In this document: positions 37,113-45,025 of the stretch, piece by piece
How the letters are laid out: every line of letters starts with the position of its first letter
How positions within the stretch are numbered: position 1 is the stretch's first letter
DNA from: Thermotoga sp. Ku-13t
GTDB lineage: Bacteria; Thermotogota; Thermotogae; Thermotogales; DSM-5069
Direction: 5' to 3'
DNA: 64,000 nucleotides
Assembly: GCF_011057685.1 (NCBI RefSeq)
Contig: NZ_LNFY01000001.1
Span: 868,001 to 932,000 of the forward strand
Notes under the pieces: generated by a model
What the model saw: the letters and a program-made list of their open reading frames with translations, nothing else
Database searches by the model: none
What the model was told of the DNA's origin: nothing
Translations under genes and position numbers: made by a program

Positions 37113-37493
37113 TTACTGGTGCTCCTCCATCTTCAGAGCTTCATTGAACTCTCTCCTCATGTCGTTGAACAACTTTTCCTTACCTTCCAAAAAACCTATA
37201 TAAGTCCATCCTTTGAGCCCAAGCCAGAAGGATTTCTTGATCATCTTTCCGCGGCCAGGCAGTAAGAATCTTTGAATCATGACATTCGAAACAGGTTTGA
37301 TGAAAGGCAGCAGTTGGTCCACACCCAAATCAGGTACAATGAAATCGAGCAATTTGTAACTGGCAATTTCACCAAGCAAGCCACTTTTCTTGAGGATTAA
37401 AACCCTTCTGTATAAGCGGTGCCCGTTGAATTCGTAAGGTTCATAGTAGAATTCTTTGAGTTTATTTTCATCTAATACGAATTTGTGCTGCAC
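37113..37493 (-). CDS. Conserved-looking hypothetical protein upstream of cstA
   Basis: A 126-residue protein I do not recognise. It has no signal peptide and no clear membrane helix. It is rich in Leu, Phe and Lys, with a basic, glycine-containing middle (FLLPGRGKMIKKSFWLGLKG) and an acidic amphipathic C terminus. The GTG start follows GAAGGGAG by seven bases, and a TTGACA-17-TAAAGT promoter lies just upstream, so it is expressed as the first gene of the cstA operon. Its position suggests a role linked to the transporter, but this is inference only. Confidence 0.72.
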   Translation of the reverse strand: MQHKFVLDENKLKEFYYEPYEFNGHRLYRRVLILKKSGLLGEIASYKLLDFIVPDLGVDQLLPFIKPVSNVMIQRFLLPGRGKMIKKSFWLGLKGWTYIGFLEGKEKLFNDMRREFNEALKMEEHQ

Positions 37494-37513
37494 GTTTTTT
37501 CTCCCTTCTTCCG

Positions 37514-37542
37514 ACTTTAGTCTTCACAATTTATTATGTCAA
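37514..37542 (-). promoter_or_regulatory. Promoter of the small gene-cstA operon
   Basis: On the minus strand a consensus -35 TTGACA (37537-37542) is separated by 17 bp from TAAAGT (37514-37519). The transcript would start about 15 bases before the GTG start region's ribosome binding site. Confidence 0.72.
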
Positions 37543-37739
37543 AAGTGGTTTCACCCATTCAAACGGCACCATCCTCGATTTCTCAGGATTTCAGGATGTG
37601 CGTGTTCATTCTTTCCTGACTTATCTTCATTTTCTCACGGAATCTTTCTTTTTCACACTTAGCAATCTTCTGTCACATTCTCGAAGATCACACCATGACC
37701 TTGCTGAAAGGTATTCCCACTGAACCTGAATGCTACCTC

Positions 37740-37768
37740 TTGAATCCTTACACGTTCTGTGGTATATT
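37740..37768 (+). promoter_or_regulatory. Promoter of tRNA-Val
   Basis: TTGAAT (37740-37745), a 17-bp spacer and TATATT (37763-37768) lie directly before the tRNA. The expected start is only a few bases upstream of the mature 5' end. The stretch 37543-37739 between here and the cstA-operon promoter holds nothing I can assign. Confidence 0.75.
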
Positions 37769-37778
37769 TAAAATGTGT

Positions 37779-37853
37779 GGGTGCGTAGCTCAGTGGGAGA
37801 GCGCTTCCTTGACGAGGAAGAGGTCGTAGGTTCAATCCCTGCCGCACCCACCA
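37779..37853 (+). tRNA. tRNA-Val, anticodon GAC, CCA encoded
   Basis: Cloverleaf: acceptor GGGTGCG/CGCACCC, D stem GCTC/GAGC, and anticodon stem CTTCC/GGAAG around loop TTGACGA, giving anticodon GAC. The T stem is GTAGG/CCTGC with loop TTCAATC, then discriminator A and an encoded CCA at 37851-37853. It has its own promoter, and a terminator hairpin follows three bases later, so it is a single-gene unit. Confidence 0.97.
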
Positions 37854-37855
37854 AT

Positions 37856-37881
37856 GGGGTCCGACAGGACCCCTTATTCTT
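37856..37881 (+). terminator. Intrinsic terminator after tRNA-Val
   Basis: A perfect seven-pair stem, GGGGTCC/GGACCCC, with loop GACA is followed by TTATTCTTT. It separates the tRNA from the inositol monophosphatase gene, leaving only about 19 bases before the start codon. Confidence 0.85.
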
Positions 37882-37899
37882 TCGTGGGAGGCGATGTAT

Positions 37900-38664
37900 T
37901 TGGACAGACTCGATTTCACGATAAAGCTTGCACGTCGCGTTGGCTTTTACCTTTTGCAGCACTGGGGTAACGCACTGAACGTGAGAGAGAAGAGTTCTTT
38001 TCAGGACATAGTGAGCGATTGCGATAAGCAAGCGCAACACATGATCGTCAGCGAAATCGAAAGACATTTCCCGCACGAAGCCATACTCGCCGAGGAAGAT
38101 CGCTTCGAAACAGGCCAAAAGCTCTGGATCGTGGATCCGATAGACGGTACGATGAACTTCGTGCACGGTTTGCCATCTTTTGCCGTTGGAATAGCGTATT
38201 CAGAGTCCGGCGACGTTCTGATCGGTGTTGTCCACGATCCCGTGTTAAACGAAACCTTCTACGCTGTGAAAGGTGAAGGTGCGTACAGGAACGGTGAAAG
38301 GATCAGCGTATCAACTAATGCGACGCTTCGGGAATCGATAGGGAACGTCGGTTTCTATGTGGGATTCACGGGCCATTTCATGAATGCCGTAGAAAAACGC
38401 GTGCGCAGAATGCGCATGACTGGAAGTGCTGTTCTTGCTGCTTCTTATGTTGCCTGCGGACGGTTCGACTTCTTTGTCGCCAGGCGTGCCAATCCCTGGG
38501 ATGTTGCACCGGTCTTACTCATAGTTCCCGAAGCCGGTGGATGCGTCACCGACCTGGACGGCAAGCAGGCGAGCCTTTCGAGTGGAGCGTACCTTTTCAG
38601 TAATGGAAAGCTACATTCAGAGGTGCTGGAAATAGTAAATAAGGTAAAAGGAAGCGAGCGATGA
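37900..38664 (+). CDS. Inositol monophosphatase-family phosphatase
   Basis: A Mg2+-dependent, lithium-sensitive-type phosphatase of 254 residues. Metal and substrate motifs are ILAEEDRFE, IVDPIDGTMNFVHGLPSF and NPWDVAPVLLIVPEAGG. Thermotoga homologues act on inositol 1-phosphate and fructose 1,6-bisphosphate; di-myo-inositol phosphate solute synthesis is one possible role. The TTG at 37900 is preferred to the ATG at 37894, because GGAGG is eight bases before the TTG and only two before the ATG, and the protein then begins MDRLDF. Its stop overlaps tsaE as ATGA. Confidence 0.93.
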   Translation: MDRLDFTIKLARRVGFYLLQHWGNALNVREKSSFQDIVSDCDKQAQHMIVSEIERHFPHEAILAEEDRFETGQKLWIVDPIDGTMNFVHGLPSFAVGIAYSESGDVLIGVVHDPVLNETFYAVKGEGAYRNGERISVSTNATLRESIGNVGFYVGFTGHFMNAVEKRVRRMRMTGSAVLAASYVACGRFDFFVARRANPWDVAPVLLIVPEAGGCVTDLDGKQASLSSGAYLFSNGKLHSEVLEIVNKVKGSER

Positions 38665-39143
38665 GAAAAGATTTTGACTGCCTGGACCAAGTGTCGTTCG
38701 CCAGATTCGCACAGGTTTTCTCCAGCCTCATCACACCCGGAGCAGTTGTGCTACTCGTCGGAGAACTCGGCAGCGGTAAAACGAGTTTTGTCAAGCACTG
38801 TGCACCTGCCTTCGGGTTGGATTCATCTCAGATACGTAGCCCCACTTTCTCTTTGATAAACCTCTACGAGGGAAAGTTCAAAGTCTACCATGTCGACCTG
38901 TACAGGATAGGGAGAGACACAGAGTTGCTCATGGAGATTGAGGAAATTCTCGAGCACAGAGATGGAATCATCTTCATAGAGTGGGCAGACAGGATCGAAT
39001 CCTTCTGGAGCGGTGAAGAGATTAAGGTTTCGTTTGGTTTCTGCGAGAATGGAAGAACCGTTTCGGTAGAATCGCGCGACAAACGATTCTTAGATGAGCT
39101 TTCAAAGAGGTGGTTGAAAGTTGGGCAAATTCGAAAAACTTGA
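38661..39143 (+). CDS. tsaE: tRNA threonylcarbamoyladenosine biosynthesis ATPase TsaE
   Basis: A small P-loop ATPase of 160 residues that drives the TsaB-TsaD complex making t6A37 in ANN-reading tRNAs. Walker A is [11 protein letters not shown], the switch region is [13 protein letters not shown], and HVDLYRI and IFIEWADR are family signatures. The ATG overlaps the preceding stop, and the gene's end overlaps the lon start by 23 bases, so the order IMPase-tsaE-lon-engB is one tightly packed transcription unit. Confidence 0.94.
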   Translation: MRKDFDCLDQVSFARFAQVFSSLITPGAVVLLVGELGSGKTSFVKHCAPAFGLDSSQIRSPTFSLINLYEGKFKVYHVDLYRIGRDTELLMEIEEILEHRDGIIFIEWADRIESFWSGEEIKVSFGFCENGRTVSVESRDKRFLDELSKRWLKVGQIRKT

Positions 39144-41445
39144 AAAACTTGCACAGGAAACCACAGGGGAAAAGTCCATACCTTCCACACTCCCTGTTCT
39201 CAGGCTCGTCGGAGGACCTGTGGTCTTTCCTCAGACTGTAGTTCCGGTCCATGTGAGCACGGAAGAAATGTTGAGTGTTCTGGAATCCTCCATCGAATCT
39301 TACAGCAGATACATTCTTGCGATCTACCAGAAAGACGCTTCCTCTAAAAGTTCAAACACAGGAACGGTTTGCATCGTGTTGCAGGCTGTGCATCTTCCAG
39401 ATGGAAGTTTCAGGGTCCTTCTCGAAGGAAAGGCGCGTGCGAGGATCAGAACTGTCAGTCAGGAACAGCCAGCGATAGCAGAGATCGAGATCGTGAAAGT
39501 GAGATACAGAAAAAGTAAGAAGGTCGAAGCGTTCATCAGGAGCGTTCGCGAGAATTTTCTGAAGTATGCGCATTATACGCAAAGATACTCTCCAGAGATG
39601 ATCGAAGGCGTTCTTCGCGTCAACGATGCGGACAAGTTTTCAGACCTGATAGCTTCCCTGCTGGTGATTCCCAACGACGAGAAACAGCGTCTCTTGGATG
39701 AAACACACCCCACCAGAAGACTGGAGCAGATCTTAGAAATCCTGATAAGGGAAAACGAGTTGCTCGAAATAGAGCGAGAGCTTGACAGCAAGGTGAGAAA
39801 GAGAATCGAAGAGACGCAGAAAGAGTTCTTCCTCAGAGAGAAACTGAGAGCAATAAGTGAAGAACTTGGACAGAAAAACAGCGAAACGGCCCAGCTCAGA
39901 CAGAAGCTCTCAACACTGAACCTTCCCGATTATGTACAGCAGAAGGCCCTGCAGGAGATCGAGAGGCTGGAACAGATGTCACCATACTCCGCAGAGGCGA
40001 CCGTGGTGAGATCCTATCTGGACTGGATTTTGAATCTGCCATGGCAGATTGCCCTGCCCGAGAACACAGATCTCACTCGGGCTCAGAAAATTCTCGAGCA
40101 GAGTCATTACGGTCTGGAGGAAGCGAAACAGAGGATCCTTGAATTCCTTGCGGTGAGGAAGAGGAGCAAGAACGTGAGATCCCCAATACTGTGTCTCGTT
40201 GGACCACCCGGGGTGGGCAAGACCTCCCTGGCGCGCGCCGTCGCGCAGGCACTGGACAGAAGGTTTGTGAGGATGTCTCTCGGTGGTCTGAGAGATGAGG
40301 CAGAAATCAAAGGCCACAGGCGCACGTACGTTGGCGCGATGCCGGGCCGCATCGTTCAGATGATCAGAACCGCGCAGTGCAAAAATCCCGTCATGTTACT
40401 CGACGAGATCGACAAACTCGCGGTGAGTTTTCAGGGCGATCCTGCCGCCGCGTTGCTCGAAGTGTTAGATCCGGAGCAGAACAAAGAATTCCTTGACCAC
40501 TACATCGAACTGCCTTTCGATCTCTCACAGGTGCTTTTCATCACTACGGCGAACGTGACACACACGATCCCACCAGCACTTTTGGATAGAATGGAGATCA
40601 TCGAGATCGAAAGTTACACCGAACGTGAGAAGTTCATGATAGCCAAGAACTACATACTTCCAAAGATCTTAACCGAGCACAACCTTGACCGAGGAACTTT
40701 CAAAATCAGCGACGCCGCGCTCTTGAAGATCATACGGTCCTATACAAGGGAAGCGGGTGTGAGACAACTCACGAGAGATCTGGAAAAGATCGTCAGAACA
40801 GCTGTTCTGAACCTCGAGCAGGGCGAGAAGAGTTTCATGGTGAATGTGCGTAAGCTGGCTGAAATACTTGGCCCGGAGAGAAACGTGGATTTTCCGTCTT
40901 TATCACAGGCAGAGATCGGAGCTGTTCATGGACTCGCCTGGACAGAGTACGGTGGAACGATGGTGCTCGTTGAATGTGCGCTGATCCCAGGGAGAGGAGA
41001 GCTCATCCTCACTGGCCGACTCGGAGAAACCATGAGAGAATCTGCCAGAATTGCGCTGAGCGTCGCAAGGTCTTTCTGTGGGTCAGATGCGAAGGCTCTT
41101 TTTGAGAGTTACGACATTCACATAAACGTTCCGGAAGGTGCCGTGCCGAAGGATGGTCCATCGGCTGGTGTAACGATGAGTGTTGCGATCATTTCAAGCG
41201 TACTGAAAAAGAAAGTGAGGAGCGACACCGCGATGACCGGTGAGATCACGTTGCGGGGCAAGATTCTGCCAGTCGGAGGTGTGAAGGAAAAGGTTCTTGC
41301 GGCGCACAGGTACAACATCAAACGGGTTCTGCTACCGAAGGCGAACGAGAAAGATTTGGTAAAGTTACCGAAGCAGGTGCTCCGGGATCTGGAAATCATA
41401 CTCATAGACGATATCCAGCAGGCAGTGAGAGAATCGTGCTTGTGA
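39121..41445 (+). CDS. lon: ATP-dependent protease Lon
   Basis: AAA+ serine protease of 774 residues that degrades damaged and regulatory proteins. An N-terminal substrate-binding domain ([20 protein letters not shown]) is followed by a coiled-coil linker. The ATPase core has Walker [12 protein letters not shown], Walker [10 protein letters not shown] and sensor regions. The peptidase domain has the catalytic serine in [10 protein letters not shown] and the partner lysine in [13 protein letters not shown]. The TTG start at 39121 has AGAGGTGG seven bases upstream and lies inside tsaE. Confidence 0.97.
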   Translation: MGKFEKLEKLAQETTGEKSIPSTLPVLRLVGGPVVFPQTVVPVHVSTEEMLSVLESSIESYSRYILAIYQKDASSKSSNTGTVCIVLQAVHLPDGSFRVLLEGKARARIRTVSQEQPAIAEIEIVKVRYRKSKKVEAFIRSVRENFLKYAHYTQRYSPEMIEGVLRVNDADKFSDLIASLLVIPNDEKQRLLDETHPTRRLEQILEILIRENELLEIERELDSKVRKRIEETQKEFFLREKLRAISEELGQKNSETAQLRQKLSTLNLPDYVQQKALQEIERLEQMSPYSAEATVVRSYLDWILNLPWQIALPENTDLTRAQKILEQSHYGLEEAKQRILEFLAVRKRSKNVRSPILCLVGPPGVGKTSLARAVAQALDRRFVRMSLGGLRDEAEIKGHRRTYVGAMPGRIVQMIRTAQCKNPVMLLDEIDKLAVSFQGDPAAALLEVLDPEQNKEFLDHYIELPFDLSQVLFITTANVTHTIPPALLDRMEIIEIESYTEREKFMIAKNYILPKILTEHNLDRGTFKISDAALLKIIRSYTREAGVRQLTRDLEKIVRTAVLNLEQGEKSFMVNVRKLAEILGPERNVDFPSLSQAEIGAVHGLAWTEYGGTMVLVECALIPGRGELILTGRLGETMRESARIALSVARSFCGSDAKALFESYDIHINVPEGAVPKDGPSAGVTMSVAIISSVLKKKVRSDTAMTGEITLRGKILPVGGVKEKVLAAHRYNIKRVLLPKANEKDLVKLPKQVLRDLEIILIDDIQQAVRESCL

Positions 41446-42008
41446 AAACCGTTCGTTTTCTCGTGGGTGCGCGCAGTGTCGAACAATTTCCACAACCGCT
41501 GGCCGGCGAAGTTTGCTTCGCCGGAAGATCGAACGTTGGAAAATCAACGCTTCTCAACATCCTTTTCAACCAGAGAATTGCCCGGGTGAGCAAGACACCG
41601 GGCAAAACGAGGACGATCAACTTTTACCTGGTTAATGAGCGTTACTACTTCGTGGATCTGCCCGGATACGGTTACGCCGCCGTATCCAAGGCGGAAAGAC
41701 AACTGTGGAAGAAACTCATTGAAAGTTATTTTTCACTGAGAAGAGAAGTGATCAAGCTCAGCGTTTTACTGGTTGACAGTAGACTAAACGTTCAGGAAAG
41801 TGATAGAATGTTCGTAGAATACTGTACGTATTACGGGTTGAACCTGTTGATCGTGCTAAGCAAAACAGATAAACTGAGCGAAGCTCAGCTGCAAAAAGTG
41901 GTAAGATACTTTTCAGAGCAGTTCAATAGCGAAGTGATAGCTTATTCTGCGTTGAACCGGAGGGGTGTCAAAGAGATCGTCGAGAGGATTAAAGAAGCTC
42001 TGGAATAA
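41436..42008 (+). CDS. engB: Ribosome biogenesis GTPase EngB/YihA/YsxC
   Basis: A TRAFAC-class GTPase of 190 residues needed for large ribosomal subunit assembly. G1 is [11 protein letters not shown]2 [12 protein letters not shown]3 [10 protein letters not shown] and G4 LSKTDKLSE, with G5 near AYSALNRRG. The length is normal. The GTG at 41436 overlaps the lon stop by ten bases; a second GTG at 41442 is an alternative. It is the last clear gene of the tsaE-lon run. Confidence 0.96.
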   Translation: MLVKTVRFLVGARSVEQFPQPLAGEVCFAGRSNVGKSTLLNILFNQRIARVSKTPGKTRTINFYLVNERYYFVDLPGYGYAAVSKAERQLWKKLIESYFSLRREVIKLSVLLVDSRLNVQESDRMFVEYCTYYGLNLLIVLSKTDKLSEAQLQKVVRYFSEQFNSEVIAYSALNRRGVKEIVERIKEALE

Positions 42009-42022
42009 AAAATTCCTGCCGG

Positions 42023-42084
42023 GGCTGTCCCCTCAGCGGAGAAGAAGCGGAGGCGATCAAAAAACTGGGTAAGGGGGGATAGCC
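42023..42084 (+). promoter_or_regulatory. Structured leader that sequesters the ribosome binding site of a small peptide gene
   Basis: GGCTGTCCCCTC (42023-42034) and GGGGGGATAGCC (42073-42084) form a 12-pair stem without interruption (two G-U pairs), closing a 38-base loop. The 3' arm contains the whole GGGGGG ribosome binding site and ends immediately before the GTG of the 28-codon frame. A shorter alternative hairpin, GGGG-CTGT-CCCC at 42021-42032, competes for the 5' arm. No known riboswitch class is recognised. Confidence 0.5.
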
Positions 42085-42171
42085 GTGAAAAAACTGTGGA
42101 AGATACTGCTCATTGTCGGAAGCTTTTTGGCGATGTTGATTTCCGCAATTGGTAATATTGAAGTGTGGTGA
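42085..42171 (+). CDS. Putative 28-residue hydrophobic peptide
   Basis: A short frame opens with GTG at 42085, exactly six bases after GGGGGG, and ends with TGA at 42169-42171. The product starts MKKLWKILLIVGSF and continues with a hydrophobic stretch to ISAIGNIEVW. It therefore looks like a single membrane segment or a bare signal-peptide-like leader with a basic N terminus. It is followed 50 bases later by the HD-GYP gene. The good ribosome-binding spacing and the biased composition support translation; its role (signal peptide pheromone, leader peptide or membrane anchor) is unknown. Confidence 0.5.
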   Translation: MKKLWKILLIVGSFLAMLISAIGNIEVW

Positions 42172-42221
42172 AACGTTGAAATCAGATGGGAACCCCGGCA
42201 GGCGCCAGCGGAGTTGATGAT

Positions 42222-43481
42222 GTGAGAAAGGTTTTCCTGTACTATTCCTTGTCTCTGTTCGTACTGTATATTTTTGTACTCATAAGTCTTTTTGAAAACC
42301 AGCCCACACAGTTGAACTGGACCTTCCTTCTGTTTCTCACCTTTGGAATTGTCTCAGAGGCGATCGGCTTTTGGGTAAATAACATTGTGAAGCCACAGGT
42401 GAGGATTACGGGCGGAATGCTGATGAACGTACTGGCATCGATCGTTCTTCAGAATGCTGCCGCTATCTTGGTTGGATCTTTGTCTTTGATCTTCACCGGT
42501 CTGTTCCTCGTGAAGAGCAAGCGGCTGACCAGCTATATTTTCAACATATCCCAGATAGGCCTCAGCACCTTCCTGGCATTGATAACTTACAGAACTTTGA
42601 GAACGGAGAACCTTGTAACGAACATGTGGCTCGTGCTGCTGGTGGGTATCGTTTACATGTTCTCAAACGCGATGCTGTCGGCCTTCGCAATTTACTTGGG
42701 TGGAAATGTCGGGATGCTCGCCAGTTTGAAACTTGCCACCCGCAGCCCGCTCTTGAGTGCTTCGTTCATGCTTCCACTCGCGAGTGTTTCCTACCTTCTG
42801 TACGAGCTGGTGGGAATCTCGGCTGTGCCGCTCGTCTTCGCAATACTCACGGCGATACAGGTTGGAAACATGTTCAGGAACGAGTACGAACAGTCCAAGC
42901 TGGACAAGCTCAGACTGATGGTGAAGAGTTTGGAGCTGCGCGATTTCTACACCCACGGTCACAGCGGACGTGCGGCGGAACTCGCCTACAGCGTTGCTAA
43001 AACTCTGGGGCTCAGCGAAAGAATGTGTGAAAGAATAAAGATGGCCTGCATGCTGCACGATGTTGGAAAGATAGGCATACCTGACTACATTCTTGGAAAA
43101 CCCGAAAAACTCTCAGACGCTGAGTTCGAAATAATCAAGACCCATCCTATCAAGTCCGAAGAACTGCTCAAGAGTGTCAAAGGGCTGCGAGAAGAAGCCA
43201 GATGGGTGAGACACCACCACGAACACTGGGATGGACTCGGCTATCCAGACAGACTTTCAGGAGAGCAGATTCCGTTACCTTCGAGGATCATTGCCGTGGC
43301 AGACATTTACGAGGCTTTGACGAGCGATAGGCCTTATCGAAAAGCTTACACCAAGGAACAGGCCATCGAAATGATAAAACAGATGAGCGGGAACGTGCTC
43401 GATCCGAAGGTTGTCGAAGCCTTCCTGAAAGTCATGGGCGTGAATCATTCCGGAAACGGAACAGCGAAAGAACAAGGTTGA
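42222..43481 (+). CDS. Membrane-bound HD-GYP domain protein, likely cyclic-di-GMP phosphodiesterase
   Basis: About 419 residues. The N-terminal 210 residues contain six or so hydrophobic segments and no recognised soluble sensor. The C-terminal HD-GYP domain has YTHGHSGRAAELA, CMLHDVGKIGIPDYIL, the KTHPIKSEELL helix, HHHEHWDGLGYPDRLSG and the downstream ADIYEALTSDRPYR. All canonical metal ligands and the GYP motif are present, so hydrolysis of cyclic di-GMP is expected. GTG at 42222 is favoured over ATG 42186, because GGAG lies eight bases before the GTG and nothing lies before the ATG. Its end overlaps the convergent gene by 50 bases. Confidence 0.88.
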   Translation: MRKVFLYYSLSLFVLYIFVLISLFENQPTQLNWTFLLFLTFGIVSEAIGFWVNNIVKPQVRITGGMLMNVLASIVLQNAAAILVGSLSLIFTGLFLVKSKRLTSYIFNISQIGLSTFLALITYRTLRTENLVTNMWLVLLVGIVYMFSNAMLSAFAIYLGGNVGMLASLKLATRSPLLSASFMLPLASVSYLLYELVGISAVPLVFAILTAIQVGNMFRNEYEQSKLDKLRLMVKSLELRDFYTHGHSGRAAELAYSVAKTLGLSERMCERIKMACMLHDVGKIGIPDYILGKPEKLSDAEFEIIKTHPIKSEELLKSVKGLREEARWVRHHHEHWDGLGYPDRLSGEQIPLPSRIIAVADIYEALTSDRPYRKAYTKEQAIEMIKQMSGNVLDPKVVEAFLKVMGVNHSGNGTAKEQG

Positions 43482-43980
43482 CCTCTCCGACTCCCATGTT
43501 GAGTTCCTTGGCAATCTGTTGTTCGTCTTTGCCTTCCTGGTACATGAGCAGTATCTTACGCTCGATGGAAAGGTCTGAATCTTGTTGATCGATCCTGGTA
43601 TTTTCGGTCTCGATAGCATTTTCTGGCTCTGTCACTTTCTGTGTGTCTTCTTCCTTCACATCGCTTTCAAATCGCTCGGTTTCCACCTGACTGAAAGAAT
43701 TCATCAGCTCAGCTTCACGAACGCACAGCTGGCTGTACAGAGAGTTCGCCTGTTTGATCAGTACTTTCATTTCCTCTATTTTCTTATCGAGCATTCTGAG
43801 CCTGAGCGCGGACATGTGGCGGAACTGACCCATGAGTTCCAAAATTCTTTCCTCCAGCTTTTCGTATTCTTCGTCACGCCCCGTTCGACCGCGCAAGACT
43901 TGATTGAGGAAAACACCCCACGCGAACGCGAGAGTTACGATCGTTGATAAAACCACCAGCCAGTAGATCAAGTCGAACAA
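43432..43980 (-). CDS. Membrane-anchored coiled-coil protein with C-terminal helix-turn-helix-like region
   Basis: A 182-residue protein with one N-terminal membrane segment (YWLVVLSTIVTLAFAWGVFL), a charged coiled coil (about residues 35-95), a variable acidic linker and a C-terminal segment YQEGKDEQQIAKELNMGVGE that resembles a small HTH. This layout resembles the DUF6115 type found near flagellar genes in Gram-positive bacteria, but I am not sure of family membership. The TTG start at 43980 has GGAGGG seven bases upstream. It is transcribed toward, and overlaps, the HD-GYP gene. Confidence 0.75.
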   Translation of the reverse strand: MFDLIYWLVVLSTIVTLAFAWGVFLNQVLRGRTGRDEEYEKLEERILELMGQFRHMSALRLRMLDKKIEEMKVLIKQANSLYSQLCVREAELMNSFSQVETERFESDVKEEDTQKVTEPENAIETENTRIDQQDSDLSIERKILLMYQEGKDEQQIAKELNMGVGEVNLVLSLFRFRNDSRP

Positions 43981-44015
43981 GATCCAACCCTCCGGCGTCT
44001 TCTGATTTTACACCG

Positions 44016-44031
44016 AAGATTGTATAATCTT
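44016..44031. promoter_or_regulatory. Promoter with overlapping palindrome before the aldo/keto reductase
   Basis: A perfect -10 TATAAT (44023-44028) lies 38 bases before the reductase ATG; a -35 TTCTGA at 17 bp is weak. The -10 is embedded in a palindrome, AAGATT-GTAT-AATCTT (44016-44031), which could be an operator. Confidence 0.5.
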
Positions 44032-44065
44032 TTTGATCAAAACACCAGCACAGGGAGGTTGCTTT

Positions 44066-45025
44066 ATGGAATACAGAAAGGTTGGAAAATGGGGATTGAA
44101 GATCAGCGAGCTCTCCTTGGGAAGCTGGATCACATTTGGAAATCAGCTCGATTTCGAGTCTGCAAAAACACTCGTAAAAAGAGCCTTCGATGCCGGTATC
44201 AACTTTTTTGACACGGCAGAGGCTTACGCATCCGGAATAGCGGAATCGATGCTCGGTGAGATCTTCAAATCCTTCCGGAGATCGGATCTGGTTGTCTCGA
44301 CAAAGATCTTCTGGGGTGGCAATGGACCGAACGACAGAGGACTTTCCAGAAAGCACCTTCTGGAAGGTACGTGGGCCTCGCTCAAAAGGTTGCAGATGGA
44401 CTATGTCGACATACTCTACTGCCACAGGCCAGACCCCGAAGTGCCCATGGAGGAGATCGTCTGGACCATGGATCAGATATTGAGGAGCGGACTCGCACTG
44501 TACTGGGGAACGTCTGAGTGGAGCGCGGAGCAGATAGAGTCGGCGCACGAAACTGCAAAAAGGTTGAACTGCATTCCTCCGATCGTTGAACAGCCCCAGT
44601 ACAACCTCCTGGTCAGAGAAAGGGTGGAGCGCGAGTACGCACCCCTTTACGAAAAATACGGTATGGGGCTTACAACCTTCAGCCCTCTCGCTTCCGGCCT
44701 GCTGAGCGGCAAGTACCTCGAGGGTATCCCGAGCGATTCGCGTCTGGGAAAGTACGAGTTTTTGAGAAAAAGATTCGAAGAAACGGGGCTTTTGAGCGAG
44801 AAAACCTTCTCCAAGTTGTTGAAACTCAGAGACCTAGCAAAAGAGCTTGGTTGCACGCTCGCACAGATTTCAATCGCTTGGATTTTGAAGAACAAAAACG
44901 TTTCGAGCGTCATACTTGGAGTCTCAAAACTCGAACAATTCGAAGAGAACATAAAAGCCATCGAGGTGAAAGAAAAGCTCACAGACGATGTGATGAAGCA
45001 GATCGAGACTATCCTCGCTTCCTGA
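44066..45025 (+). CDS. Aldo/keto reductase, Kv-beta/YghZ-like
   Basis: NADPH-dependent oxidoreductase of 319 residues with a TIM-barrel fold. The catalytic tetrad is visible: Asp and Tyr in FFDTAEAYASG, Lys in VVSTKIFWGG, His in YCHRPDP. The nucleotide-binding end has FSPLASGLLSGKY and VILGVSKLEQFEENIKA. The close match to the potassium-channel beta-subunit branch suggests broad aldehyde or methylglyoxal reduction; the substrate is unknown. The ATG at 44066 has GGGAGG seven bases before it. Its stop overlaps the end of the hydF remnant by 17 bases. Confidence 0.92.
   Translation: MEYRKVGKWGLKISELSLGSWITFGNQLDFESAKTLVKRAFDAGINFFDTAEAYASGIAESMLGEIFKSFRRSDLVVSTKIFWGGNGPNDRGLSRKHLLEGTWASLKRLQMDYVDILYCHRPDPEVPMEEIVWTMDQILRSGLALYWGTSEWSAEQIESAHETAKRLNCIPPIVEQPQYNLLVRERVEREYAPLYEKYGMGLTTFSPLASGLLSGKYLEGIPSDSRLGKYEFLRKRFEETGLLSEKTFSKLLKLRDLAKELGCTLAQISIAWILKNKNVSSVILGVSKLEQFEENIKAIEVKEKLTDDVMKQIETILAS

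Noticed and set aside
37768..38166. Minus-strand frame across tRNA-Val and the inositol monophosphatase gene
   Set aside because: It reads through a clear tRNA on the opposite strand; a typical tRNA antisense artefact.
42009..42080. Reading frame giving GCPLSGEEAEAIKKLGKGG just before the small peptide gene
   Set aside because: The peptide looks plausible but the frame has no start codon before an upstream stop, and the DNA is better explained as the arms and loop of the leader hairpin.
42050..42080. Resemblance of the A-rich run and following ACTGGG to a preQ1-I riboswitch tail
   Set aside because: The required short stem and loop upstream are not present, and the downstream genes have no link to queuosine.
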